Origin: CAZVBR01 sp964625755
GTDB taxonomy: Bacteria > Patescibacteriota > Minisyncoccia > Phycocordibacterales > XYD1-FULL-46-19
Assembly: GCA_964625755.1 (NCBI GenBank)
Contig: CAZVBR010000008.1
Span: 1 to 27,779 of the forward strand
Length of the DNA: 27,779 nt
Direction: 5' to 3'
Below, piece after piece: positions 7,724 through 14,660 of this stretch (position 1 is its first letter; each line of letters starts with the position of its first letter). The notes under the pieces are model-generated. The model was not told the origin of the DNA. It made no database searches and saw only the letters and a program-made list of their open reading frames with translations. Made by a program: the position numbers and the translations under genes.

Positions 7724-8890
7724 TTAGAATTTAATTTGTAAAAGTTTATTTTTATTATTGTCACTAATAAGGGTGTAAACTTTTCCTTTTCGGGTGGATA
7801 CTATCGGTCCTTGAAAATTTATTTGATCGTCGACCTCGATCTTGATCTTTTTTAGAAGGTTGCTGTTTTCATCCCAAATGATAAGGTCGTTTGTTGTGCT
7901 TGAGATAGAGACAAGATTATTTAACAAGGTATCGTTTTTGTTTCCGGTTGTCAAACCGACTAAATTGAGTTTTCCCGTGTCGTCGCACCAGCAAGGAGGT
8001 TTAAAATTTTCTCGTTCCGGATTACAATCGACAGAAATCGGCCAACCGTAGTTACTGTTTGGTTTTATTTGATTTATTCTGTCGGGTATGCCATTTCTGG
8101 ATTCTAAGAGAAGGGGCTGATCATTTTGCCCGACCCAGATAAGTTCTTTTGGTTGATAATGACCTAAGGAGTAAATTGCTGATCCGGGATTTGGGTTATT
8201 AGCCGGAATACTGCCATCTGCACCTAAACGCATAACTTTTCCGGCCGGATTTCGAGGGTCTTGAGCCAGACCAGGATTTTGCTCTGACCCCAAGGCAAGC
8301 CAGATAAAACCTCTTTGATCTGATCTTATTAATCCGGTGATATTATTCTCAGGAAAAACTTCTCTTAAAATTTCCTTCTTTTCTTCAACCTCATTACCTT
8401 TGAAAGTTAAGCGAAAAGCTTTCAAGGTAGTTTTGTTATTGTTATTTTCTTTTTGGGTGGTAAGAGTAAAAATTGTATTCGTGGTTTTCCACTCGGGGTC
8501 AGGGGTTAAGCTTATCAGTTCCCCGCCCTCATTTGTAAGTAGATCATCGGTTTTTTTCAGAGTGGTGGCCGTGTTACTACTGAGGTTGTACAACGTTATT
8601 GCCCCGTCTTTGTGGCCGATGAACAAGGTCTCGTTAATATATGTCATATCGTTAACTTCGCCTAAGTCGTCGGTCATTATTTCTGATTTAAGTTTGGAAT
8701 TTAACTGCTCGCCATTGAGCGGATCTTCTTGCTCGGATGCTGATGACAAAAGGCGGTTTCCATTTTCCGTAACGGGTTCAGCTTGAACCGTTCGGTTTAG
8801 ATATAAGGCATAGCCAAACCAGACCGAGGCGGTAATAGCCAGGATGCTCAAAATAACAAATAAAAAAATTGTCCCGGTTTTTTTTGTCAT
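7724..8890 (-). CDS. Membrane-anchored glucose/sorbosone-dehydrogenase-like beta-propeller
   Basis: 388 residues with one N-terminal membrane helix (about 8-30), a polar acidic linker and an extracytoplasmic beta-propeller. The part from about residue 215 on carries the soluble aldose-sugar dehydrogenase (YliI/GSDH, PF07995) marks: 'NPAGKVMRLGADGSIPANNP', 'GSAIYSLGHYQPKELIW' (in place of the usual GHRNPQG) and 'SNYGWP'. The altered signature makes PQQ-dependent oxidation uncertain, and no PQQ synthesis genes are nearby. 'CNPERENFKPPCWC' could form an extracellular disulfide. It is separated from the upstream membrane gene by 17 bases and from the downstream baeRF gene by 4 bases. Confidence 0.75.
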   Translation of the reverse strand: MTKKTGTIFLFVILSILAITASVWFGYALYLNRTVQAEPVTENGNRLLSSASEQEDPLNGEQLNSKLKSEIMTDDLGEVNDMTYINETLFIGHKDGAITLYNLSSNTATTLKKTDDLLTNEGGELISLTPDPEWKTTNTIFTLTTQKENNNNKTTLKAFRLTFKGNEVEEKKEILREVFPENNITGLIRSDQRGFIWLALGSEQNPGLAQDPRNPAGKVMRLGADGSIPANNPNPGSAIYSLGHYQPKELIWVGQNDQPLLLESRNGIPDRINQIKPNSNYGWPISVDCNPERENFKPPCWCDDTGKLNLVGLTTGNKNDTLLNNLVSISSTTNDLIIWDENSNLLKKIKIEVDDQINFQGPIVSTRKGKVYTLISDNNKNKLLQIKF

Positions 8891-8907
8891 AGTTGGAATC
8901 GTAACTT

Positions 8908-9429
8908 TTATATTAAAACACTTGTTACAGCAAGTAAAATAATGATCAGACCCGTTTGCTGGATCAGGCCGAAATTCAGTTTATGGTTTTTAGGTTCCGG
9001 GGGACAGTGCCAGATATTGTGCCAGATAAGAAATGGCTTAAATACTTTCCAGCCGGTAAAACCGTAGAGTATATTGATCAGGTCCGGTGTGATGCTCAAT
9101 AACATGCCGGCTCCGATCAGCCACCATGAAATCTCCATACTCGGAAACAGATGAACTTCGAGGAAGTAAAAATAACCTAGAACGATAAGCAATCCGGAAA
9201 AAAGATCGATGAGGATCTTTGCCGCATCCAGCCCCAGACCGGGTCCGAAGATCAGGCGGTTGGTTCTTTGATTAATTTCTGGATCTTGACTTTTCATCTC
9301 ATAATCCCAATGAGGTAAAAAGTCAAGTAAATAATGGCTGAACAGAGCCGCGATCAGGGCCAGTAACGGGTTTGCTGATAATATTTGAGCCAAGGTGGCC
9401 CCGGTGACCATATGGGTAGTCCAGATCAT
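8908..9429 (-). CDS. YdjM-like (LexA-binding-type) integral membrane metal-dependent hydrolase family
   Basis: 173 residues with about four membrane segments (roughly 13-30, 75-92, 98-118 and 152-173). Conserved polar residues sit near the membrane: 'HMVTGA' at the N-terminus, then 'SHYLLDFLPHWDYE' and 'TPDLIN'. This His/Asp layout fits the PF04307 YdjM family of small membrane proteins, whose hydrolase function is only predicted. The ATG is 1 base after the stop of the CAP-domain gene, so the two are in one transcript. Confidence 0.6.
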   Translation of the reverse strand: MIWTTHMVTGATLAQILSANPLLALIAALFSHYLLDFLPHWDYEMKSQDPEINQRTNRLIFGPGLGLDAAKILIDLFSGLLIVLGYFYFLEVHLFPSMEISWWLIGAGMLLSITPDLINILYGFTGWKVFKPFLIWHNIWHCPPEPKNHKLNFGLIQQTGLIIILLAVTSVLI

Positions 9430-9430
9430 T

Positions 9431-10375
9431 TTACGAAATTAGGCAGTTATTGTACCTTCTGACTTGATCATTATACTCAAGAACTGTAACTCTTAGAATT
9501 GTTTTAGCTTGTGTGTATTGGTCGTAGAGGTTCCGGTACTGTTCCTTGAGACTAGTTTTTTCTTTATCGGAAATGTGGTCGTCAGAATTGCTTAAGGAGT
9601 CCGATAATTCTTTGAGTTCTTTATATTGTTGGGTGACAATATTGCGGTAATTGTTTATTCTTTCTTTTAGGATATTGTCCGGTTTTCGGCATTGGGGTTG
9701 AGGTTTTGCCAAAAAGACCACTGCTTCGGTGTAAAAATCCCCTCTTTTTTCCGGATAACTTTCAATTGCCAAGCCGAATTGACTAAATTGCCGGTCGGTT
9801 AAGATAACAAAACTCCCGGGATCATTTTTCCAGGATTCTAAAATTTTTAATTCATTCTCAATGTAACCCTTGACTCTGAGGATCCCGAGAGCGGAGAAAT
9901 TGTAGTCAGGGCCAGATAGTTGTCTCTTAAGGGTGTCATGATTGATCGGGGTTTTGAGTTTTTGTTGAGCTAAATTATTCAGGCTTGAATTTTCAGTGAG
10001 AGTGTTTAAGCCGGCTATCTGTCGGTCGTAATTCAACCAAGTAGCTAATTTTTGAGGCGATATCGGCTCAGTAGTGGTTGCGTTGTCTAAAAATAGCTCT
10101 CGATCAGAAGTTGATACTGAAAGACTAGGTTTTTCTTGAATTTCGACCAAATTGACCTTTGTGGGTGGCTCTAGTTCTTCGAGTTTAGTATCTGATACCG
10201 GTTCAGGGTCAGGGGTTTGATCCGGTTTTTCCGGTTGACCGTCGGGAGGGATTACGGTTTGAGGTGGTTCATTTTTAATATCCACATTACTTGCGATCAG
10301 TGCGAAAGTGACCCCGGTCAACGCCAGCCAAAGTCCAAACAAAAATAAAAAGTATTTTACTATGTCCATAGTCAT
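9431..10375 (-). CDS. Membrane-anchored CAP/SCP-domain protein with C-terminal coiled coil
   Basis: 314 residues. A membrane helix at about 7-28 is followed by a Pro/Glu/Asp-rich linker (about 32-100). A divergent CAP (SCP/PR1-like) domain comes next: 'LATWLNYDRQIAGLNTLTENSSLNNLAQQKL', a histidine in 'NHDTLKRQ', and 'ILESWKNDPGSFVILTDRQFSQFGLAIES'. The last 85 residues are a charged helical region, likely a coiled coil. CAP proteins are secreted and variably bind lipids or act in the wall, so no reaction can be stated. The ATG directly abuts the pyrH stop. A second ATG two codons later is equally possible. Confidence 0.7.
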   Translation of the reverse strand: MTMDIVKYFLFLFGLWLALTGVTFALIASNVDIKNEPPQTVIPPDGQPEKPDQTPDPEPVSDTKLEELEPPTKVNLVEIQEKPSLSVSTSDRELFLDNATTTEPISPQKLATWLNYDRQIAGLNTLTENSSLNNLAQQKLKTPINHDTLKRQLSGPDYNFSALGILRVKGYIENELKILESWKNDPGSFVILTDRQFSQFGLAIESYPEKRGDFYTEAVVFLAKPQPQCRKPDNILKERINNYRNIVTQQYKELKELSDSLSNSDDHISDKEKTSLKEQYRNLYDQYTQAKTILRVTVLEYNDQVRRYNNCLIS

Positions 10376-11077
10376 TTAATTTTCGATTTTGGTTCCCGTA
10401 AAGGGTAGATCATCTAAGTAGCGGTCGAGCTCGTATAACTTATGTCCATTGATCACGACCAGTTCGAGATTTTGATCGGCGGCTCCGGCGGCGGCTACCG
10501 GATCAAAAGGTGTTTTGAGCCCCGGAGACCATTCGGTGGGGATAAGTTTTAGAAATTCAGTCCAAGTTAAATTTGATAAGGCTCTGGCGTCTGGATACTC
10601 TTTAGGGTCCCTGTCGTACACCTGATCAATATTTGTCAGGTTTATGATTTGTTTGGTTTTGTAGATTTTGGCTAATTCGACGGCAATGTTGTCGGTACTC
10701 CATCCCGGATGCCATCCGGAAGCCAAGATTATCGGCTTATCTGAATCATATCTTATTTTTATCTTTTTTTCTAGAATTTTCGTATCGGCCAGATCTCCCA
10801 GCCCCGACCGTATGAGTTCAGCGTTTAAACTCGTACCTCTTATACCGATCCAATCCAAGTCCTCTTTCTTGATGTCGGTATTTATTTTTTGGGCAGAGTT
10901 TTGATAAAGGCGAGCGGTAGCACCTCCTCCGCAGATGATCAGAAATCTCTCCCCTTTTTCTACTCGATTTTTAAGCCAGGAAATAAAATTATTTAAAAAA
11001 ATGTGATCGATCACATCCGGCACAATGATCGATCCTCCAAGAGATATTATTTTAAACGTATTTTTTTTATCGGTCAT
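10376..11077 (-). CDS. pyrH: UMP kinase, archaeal-type (amino-acid-kinase fold)
   Basis: A 233-residue enzyme when started at the ATG at 11077, which overlaps the stop of the upstream gene by 11 bases; the farther ATG at 11119 adds 14 unconserved residues. Motifs of the amino-acid-kinase family are 'IISLGGSIIVPD' (ATP site), 'IICGGGATARLYQ', 'ILASGWHPGWSTDNIAVELA' and 'LTNIDQVYDRDPKEYPDA'. The last two resemble the archaeal/spirochaetal UMP kinase subfamily rather than the E. coli form. It phosphorylates UMP to UDP for RNA and DNA synthesis. Its place in an operon of membrane and secreted proteins is unusual for pyrH, which often sits next to tsf and frr. Confidence 0.85.
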   Translation of the reverse strand: MTDKKNTFKIISLGGSIIVPDVIDHIFLNNFISWLKNRVEKGERFLIICGGGATARLYQNSAQKINTDIKKEDLDWIGIRGTSLNAELIRSGLGDLADTKILEKKIKIRYDSDKPIILASGWHPGWSTDNIAVELAKIYKTKQIINLTNIDQVYDRDPKEYPDARALSNLTWTEFLKLIPTEWSPGLKTPFDPVAAAGAADQNLELVVINGHKLYELDRYLDDLPFTGTKIEN

Positions 11078-11375
11078 AAATATTCTTGATCTCTTTATCG
11101 AACTCCGGAAAATAGTCATTTATCTTTGATAGATTAAATTCCGGTAAAATCGCGGCCGGTGGCTCACGTTTAAGTAAAAAATCAATACTCCAAAGAAGTA
11201 TATCTTTTGCGTGATTTTCATTCAGACTCCTGCTTTGATTACTTTTATGATACGGCGGATCAATAGTTATTACGTGGTCATATTTATCATTTATCTTTAC
11301 TTGGCCTTGCCAATTTTCACCAAATTTTTTAAGACTGGTTATTTCAATTTTATAATTGGAATTGCTCGGTTCCAT
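11067..11375 (-). CDS. Small protein of unknown function overlapping pyrH
   Basis: I do not recognise this 102-residue soluble protein. It has an N-terminal strand-rich part (about 8-40, 'YKIEITSLKKF', 'KINDKYDHVITIDPPYHK') and a C-terminal helical part ('HAKDILLWSIDFLLKREPP'). It has no cysteine, signal peptide or membrane helix. Its stop overlaps the pyrH start by 11 bases, so its translation is likely coupled to pyrH. It might help PyrH or simply be a neighbour; nothing in the sequence decides this. 36 bases separate it from the preceding membrane protein gene. Confidence 0.7.
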   Translation of the reverse strand: MEPSNSNYKIEITSLKKFGENWQGQVKINDKYDHVITIDPPYHKSNQSRSLNENHAKDILLWSIDFLLKREPPAAILPEFNLSKINDYFPEFDKEIKNIYDR

Positions 11376-11411
11376 AAAATATTGATCGGTTTTGGTGGTT
11401 TTTAAATTGCT

Positions 11412-11813
11412 CTACGGCGTCACAAAAGGTTTTATGAGCACTATCTGATCATCTATTAATCCAATTTCAAATACTGTATCACCCCAGCCGTTATCTTGTT
11501 CTGGCGTTATTCGGTCTTTCAATGATTCGAATGACTCGACCTGTTCCGACCCCGGTAATTTTATTTTAGCCGATCTTGAGAGGTCCAGTATGTCAACCCC
11601 CAAGGAGGTGGTTGTTTCGGCTTGAACGTCGCTTTGCCAGTAATCTACGACGATCTTTGGCTGGTTATTTTCCCGGTAAGCATCTCTTATATAGGCCAGT
11701 CTATTTTCTTGAGGTTCAGTCTCAAACGGTGTTTCAGTCCCCGGCAAATCCAAAAGCCACCAGCTTAAGATGGCTATTATAAAAATGGCGATCAACCAGC
11801 TGGCGGCTTTCAT
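11412..11813 (-). CDS. Membrane-anchored small extracytoplasmic protein, unknown
   Basis: 133 residues with an N-terminal helix (about 4-22, 'ASWLIAIFIIAILSWWLLDL') and an outward-facing domain of about 105 residues that I cannot assign. A mixed alpha/beta pattern is likely ('PKIVVDYWQSDVQ', 'FEIGLIDDQIVLIKPFV'). It lacks a lipobox cysteine. It lies 36 bases downstream of the GerMN protein, in the same operon, suggesting both work at the cell surface (inference). Confidence 0.7.
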   Translation of the reverse strand: MKAASWLIAIFIIAILSWWLLDLPGTETPFETEPQENRLAYIRDAYRENNQPKIVVDYWQSDVQAETTTSLGVDILDLSRSAKIKLPGSEQVESFESLKDRITPEQDNGWGDTVFEIGLIDDQIVLIKPFVTP

Positions 11814-11849
11814 GATTGGATTTGTTTTTACTTATTTTGATAACTTGAT

Positions 11850-12770
11850 TTAGGGCTGGAGAACCTCTTCCTCGTCCATTCCTTCAACTTGAATAGTTAC
11901 TTCATCAACTGTTCCGAATTGCTTCAAGGTACTCTCGATCTGAGCTCTAATGGCAGTCACCAGACAAGAACCCCCGACATTCTCTTCGAGTTTGTCGTTG
12001 AATAATATTTCAGCTCGGCCGTTCTCTATTACCAGATCTTCTACAACAACACCTTCGTTGATGTTGGAAAAGTACCCAGCTTCTTTTTCATCGGTTGTTG
12101 GGCCGGCTAACAATTTTTCGATCGTGGCCGATGCTATAGCCGGGACATTGTCAATTTGCCTATCGACTGAATAAACCCGGTCACAATGCATTGCTTCCGG
12201 ATCTTCCTCGGTGTTACCGAAGAAAACTTGGACGGTCCTGGTGTTGGAAACCGGTGCCTCCGGTTCACTTGCCTGTTCCTCGTTATCTACCGACTCTTCG
12301 GCTTCAGCTTGATCATCCGTTTCGTCTTCTGATTCCGACTCATCGACTATATCTTCGGTTTCTTGGTTTTCCATTTCATACTCGACAAATTCGTCATCGG
12401 TTACGGCTTTTACCACTTCCCCACCCTCAATGGTCACTATGGTGGTATGAGGGGTGATCACTTGGGCTACCATTTCATCAGTTCGATCACCGTACCCGGC
12501 GGCGGCCGAGGTGAAAGACACTTCGACTTCAAAACAATTTTCGCAGTCCTCTATCGGTTCTATTCTTTCAAAAGTGAGATCTGAACCGTCGAATACGTAG
12601 GTTGGGGCTTCGTTTCTCACCCACTCCATAGCCAGATCGATCGCTTCTTCTTCGGTCATCTCTTCGACCGGGGCTTCTACTTCCGGTTCTCCTCGGAGTA
12701 AAGGCCAGGCAAATAGTCCGATTAGCAAAACCACGACTACTATAACGATAATATGTTGATATTGTTGCAT
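11850..12770 (-). CDS. Membrane-anchored GerMN-domain protein
   Basis: 306 residues: a membrane helix (about 7-25), a first extracytoplasmic domain (about 38-125, with 'CENC' as a possible disulfide pair), a very acidic low-complexity linker (about 125-175), then a GerMN domain (PF10646, about 178-300). The GerMN pattern is 'RTVQVFFGNTEEDP', 'AIASATIEKLLAGPTTDEKEAGYFSNI' and 'VTIQVEGM'. GerMN occurs in spore-germination proteins but also widely in non-sporing bacteria, where it is thought to act in the envelope. No sporulation gene is nearby. It is the first gene of the operon that runs to 7186 and has a clear promoter upstream. Confidence 0.8.
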   Translation of the reverse strand: MQQYQHIIVIVVVVLLIGLFAWPLLRGEPEVEAPVEEMTEEEAIDLAMEWVRNEAPTYVFDGSDLTFERIEPIEDCENCFEVEVSFTSAAAGYGDRTDEMVAQVITPHTTIVTIEGGEVVKAVTDDEFVEYEMENQETEDIVDESESEDETDDQAEAEESVDNEEQASEPEAPVSNTRTVQVFFGNTEEDPEAMHCDRVYSVDRQIDNVPAIASATIEKLLAGPTTDEKEAGYFSNINEGVVVEDLVIENGRAEILFNDKLEENVGGSCLVTAIRAQIESTLKQFGTVDEVTIQVEGMDEEEVLQP

Positions 12771-12834
12771 AAACTTCTAACTATTACTCTAATAAATTTG
12801 ACGCTACTTCGCCAAAAGAGCCTTATCTTTCGCG

Positions 12835-12863
12835 ATTATATCACAACGGTTATAAAAATCCAA
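12835..12863 (-). promoter_or_regulatory. Extended -10 promoter of the GerMN-pyrH-baeRF operon
   Basis: On the minus strand, TTGGAT (12858-12863), a 17-bp spacer ending in TGA, then a perfect TATAAT (12835-12840) form an extended -10 promoter. The start would be near 12828, giving a leader of about 58 bases. That leader has no Shine-Dalgarno site before the ATG at 12770. The gap 12771-12884 holds nothing else. Confidence 0.7.
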
Positions 12864-12884
12864 CGGTCGGACCGAGTTTATTGG

Positions 12885-13472
12885 CTATAGACCGGCATGG
12901 ACAAAACTAATGACAGCTAAACCTACGGAGCTGTACAAAGCCAATTCCACCGACCGGAGGAGCCATTCCGGGGTGGTAACGATCATGGCGAAGATAAGGA
13001 TAAAGATCGAAACTGACTGAATGATCATTTTCAACTTTCCCCATATGTTGGCGCTGATCTCAATATTTTCTTTTGTATATTTTGCCCAGTAAGCACCGAT
13101 AATGATCACAACTTCGCTTAAAATGATCAAAAATACCAACATAAAATCAAAAAATTTTGGTATGATCATTAAAGCCGTTAATCCTATCAGTAATTTGTCC
13201 GCTACCGGGTCATAAATTTTCCCCCACTCAGTGATCAGGCCCCTGGTTCTGGCCAGTGAACCGTCTAGGGCATCGGTCGATGCGGTTAAAAAGAACAATA
13301 TGATTCCGGCTGTCCATTGGTTGGCATGGAGTAAATAGATGACAAACGGTGTCAAGATAAATCTAACCAAGGTTATGTAATTAGGTTGGACAGTTTGAGG
13401 GAAAATCGGTAGAATTAAGGTGTTTAATATTTTATCTGACCAGCCAAGTTTATTACTCTCAGTGGACGCCAT
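12885..13472 (-). CDS. pgsA: CDP-alcohol phosphatidyltransferase (PgsA-like)
   Basis: A 195-residue integral membrane enzyme with the complete family signature DxxDGxxARx8GxxxDxxxD: Asp67, Asp70, Gly71, Ala74, Arg75, Gly84, Asp88 and Asp92. About five or six hydrophobic helices follow the usual layout. The family joins a CDP-diacylglycerol or similar donor to an alcohol. Phosphatidylglycerophosphate synthase is the commonest bacterial activity, but the acceptor cannot be read from sequence. It is a single-gene unit with a predicted leaderless start and is divergent from the two-gene membrane operon at 13528. Confidence 0.85.
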   Translation of the reverse strand: MASTESNKLGWSDKILNTLILPIFPQTVQPNYITLVRFILTPFVIYLLHANQWTAGIILFFLTASTDALDGSLARTRGLITEWGKIYDPVADKLLIGLTALMIIPKFFDFMLVFLIILSEVVIIIGAYWAKYTKENIEISANIWGKLKMIIQSVSIFILIFAMIVTTPEWLLRSVELALYSSVGLAVISFVHAGL

Positions 13473-13481
13473 ATTATTAAC

Positions 13482-13490
13482 ATTATAACA
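13482..13490 (-). promoter_or_regulatory. Extended -10 (TGT-TATAAT) of the CDP-alcohol transferase gene
   Basis: TATAAT at 13482-13487 with upstream TGT lies 9 bases before the ATG at 13472, so the leader would be 0-3 bases. The plus strand of the same site reads TATAAC (13484-13489) and could serve the divergent gene at 13528. The two -10 boxes would then overlap. Confidence 0.6.
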
Positions 13491-13527
13491 AAAATCTAAA
13501 AATTTCCGATCTTTTTGAAAATTAAAG

Positions 13528-13776
13528 ATGTCACAACTAAAATTTGATTTATTGATCCGGGTATTATCTGAGACTCAAATTTATATTTGGTGGTTGGCTT
13601 GGTTTGGTTTGACGGCCCTGTTGGTCGCTCTTGTGATTTGGTCGCGTCGGGAATTCTTGGCTCGACAGTATCCCGTAACCGATAAGGATCGCAAGGTCGG
13701 CAATTATTATATCGGAGCGGGGGCCGGAATTGTTTTTCTGTCATTTTGTTTATTGATCCTTTTGGCTTATTTATGA
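13528..13776 (+). CDS. Small two-helix membrane protein, unknown
   Basis: 82 residues with two hydrophobic helices (about 18-38 and 58-81) joined by a short charged loop ('SRREFLARQYPVTDKDRK'). The loop charge predicts both termini outside or at the interface and the loop in the cytoplasm. I do not recognise a family. Its TGA overlaps the ATG of the PH-domain gene in the arrangement ATGA, which is typical of translational coupling, so the two proteins probably act together. Confidence 0.7.
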   Translation: MSQLKFDLLIRVLSETQIYIWWLAWFGLTALLVALVIWSRREFLARQYPVTDKDRKVGNYYIGAGAGIVFLSFCLLILLAYL

Positions 13777-14318
13777 CCGATAATATTTCTCAAGTATCAG
13801 GGGCGGTACTTAAAAAGCACTGGCTTGGTTTTTTGGCCGAGGCAGCTTTATTGTTTTTTTTGGCTTGGTTGCCGCTTGGTTTTTTCTCCCTGACTGTTTT
13901 CGGGGCTCAAATTGTCCTCCCGACCAAAATGGTCGGGGTAATGCTCCTCCTCTACCTTTTGTGGTTGATGGTTTTGTGGATGTTCCTTTATCTGGCTTGG
14001 CTCGATCACTGTTTGAGTTATTGGCTCGTGACCGAAGATAAACTTTATATTTATACCGGTTTGTGGTGGCAAAGAGAGACTGTCAAACAGTATGATCTGA
14101 ATGATGTTTTGTTGTTTGATGACACCCGGACCGTAACCTTGACTCAGAATCTGAAATTCACAAAGGTCTATGTGGTATTTAGAGACGGCCTGACCCTGTC
14201 TTCTTTCTGGACAGCTGATTCAGAGGCGATAAAACCTAACGTGCCTTCGGTTAGCGAGGTTAGCGAAGATAAAACACAAGACCCTTCAAACTCTGTTGAA
14301 GGGTCGAGCGTTTCCTGA
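13773..14318 (+). CDS. Membrane protein with bacterial PH domain (bPH2/YdbS-like)
   Basis: 181 residues when started at the ATG at 13773, which shares ATGA with the upstream stop; the upstream TTG at 13746 is unlikely. Two long hydrophobic helices (about 16-43 and 50-75) are followed by a PH-like stretch, 'YWLVTEDKLYIYTGLWWQRETVKQYDLNDVLLF' and 'TKVYVVFRDG', typical of PF03703 proteins. The C-terminus (about 145-181) is Ser/Glu/Asp-rich and disordered. Its last codons include a perfect 10-bp inverted repeat that may terminate transcription. Bacterial PH domains of this type sit at the membrane; their ligands are not known. Confidence 0.75.
   Translation: MTDNISQVSGAVLKKHWLGFLAEAALLFFLAWLPLGFFSLTVFGAQIVLPTKMVGVMLLLYLLWLMVLWMFLYLAWLDHCLSYWLVTEDKLYIYTGLWWQRETVKQYDLNDVLLFDDTRTVTLTQNLKFTKVYVVFRDGLTLSSFWTADSEAIKPNVPSVSEVSEDKTQDPSNSVEGSSVS
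14280..14305. terminator. Hairpin inside the 3' end of the PH-domain gene
   Basis: GACCCTTCAA and TTGAAGGGTC form a perfect 10-bp stem with a 6-base loop. On the minus strand the U-rich TTGTGTTTTATC follows, which suits a terminator for the acidic-protein gene at 14339-14494. On the plus strand only GAGCGTTTCC follows, a weak tract. It lies between convergent genes, in codons of the disordered C-terminus. Confidence 0.6.
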
Positions 14319-14338
14319 CTTTGTTGCGGAAGTAGGTC

Positions 14339-14494
14339 TTACAGATCTACTCCACCTAAATCGTCAACTTTCTCGGAGTCATCGCTGGACTCCTCTTCCT
14401 CACTTTCTACTTCTTCTGAAGTTTCTCCACCCATTTCCGGGGTGGCTTCAGTGTCATTTGATTCATCTGGGGTAATAGGGTTATCTGTGTCCAT
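14339..14494 (-). CDS. Small highly acidic protein, unknown
   Basis: A 51-residue frame from the ATG at 14494 to the TAA at 14339-14341. About 20 residues are Asp or Glu and only one is Lys ('EEVESEEEESSDDSEK'), so it is strongly negative and likely disordered. The ending 'DDLGGVDL' is hydrophobic enough to be a docking tail. It fills most of the gap between two plus-strand genes and is followed by a hairpin with a U-rich tract on its own strand. The opposite strand of this stretch has no comparable frame. No promoter stands out, and function is unknown. Confidence 0.6.
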   Translation of the reverse strand: MDTDNPITPDESNDTEATPEMGGETSEEVESEEEESSDDSEKVDDLGGVDL

Positions 14495-14645
14495 ATATTA
14501 TTTTGGTTATCTGATTTATAAAGAAACCCGACCTTTATTTAGCATAAATATTTTAACATAAAATAAATTAAGAGCAAATAAATTTCTGAACCTGGCTCTT
14601 TACCATTATAGATTTACCGGAATTGTTTTCTTGATCTTGAAGATA

Positions 14646-14654
14646 TGCTATACT
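14646..14654 (+). promoter_or_regulatory. Extended -10 (TGC-TATACT) of the heptapeptide-repeat gene, leaderless
   Basis: TGC followed by TATACT (14649-14654) ends 6 bases before the ATG at 14661. The extended element makes up for the lack of a good -35. The layout predicts transcription starting at the initiation codon and argues for the ATG at 14661 over the in-frame TTG at 14631. Confidence 0.7.
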
Positions 14655-14660
14655 AAAGAT

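Noticed and set aside
11078..11119. Upstream ATG giving pyrH 14 more residues
   Set aside because: The added residues are a shadow of the preceding gene's codons; the kinase motif begins right after the ATG at 11077.
13746..13772. Upstream TTG start for the PH-domain gene
   Set aside because: It would extend into the preceding gene by 31 bases; the ATG at 13773 forms a standard ATGA overlap.
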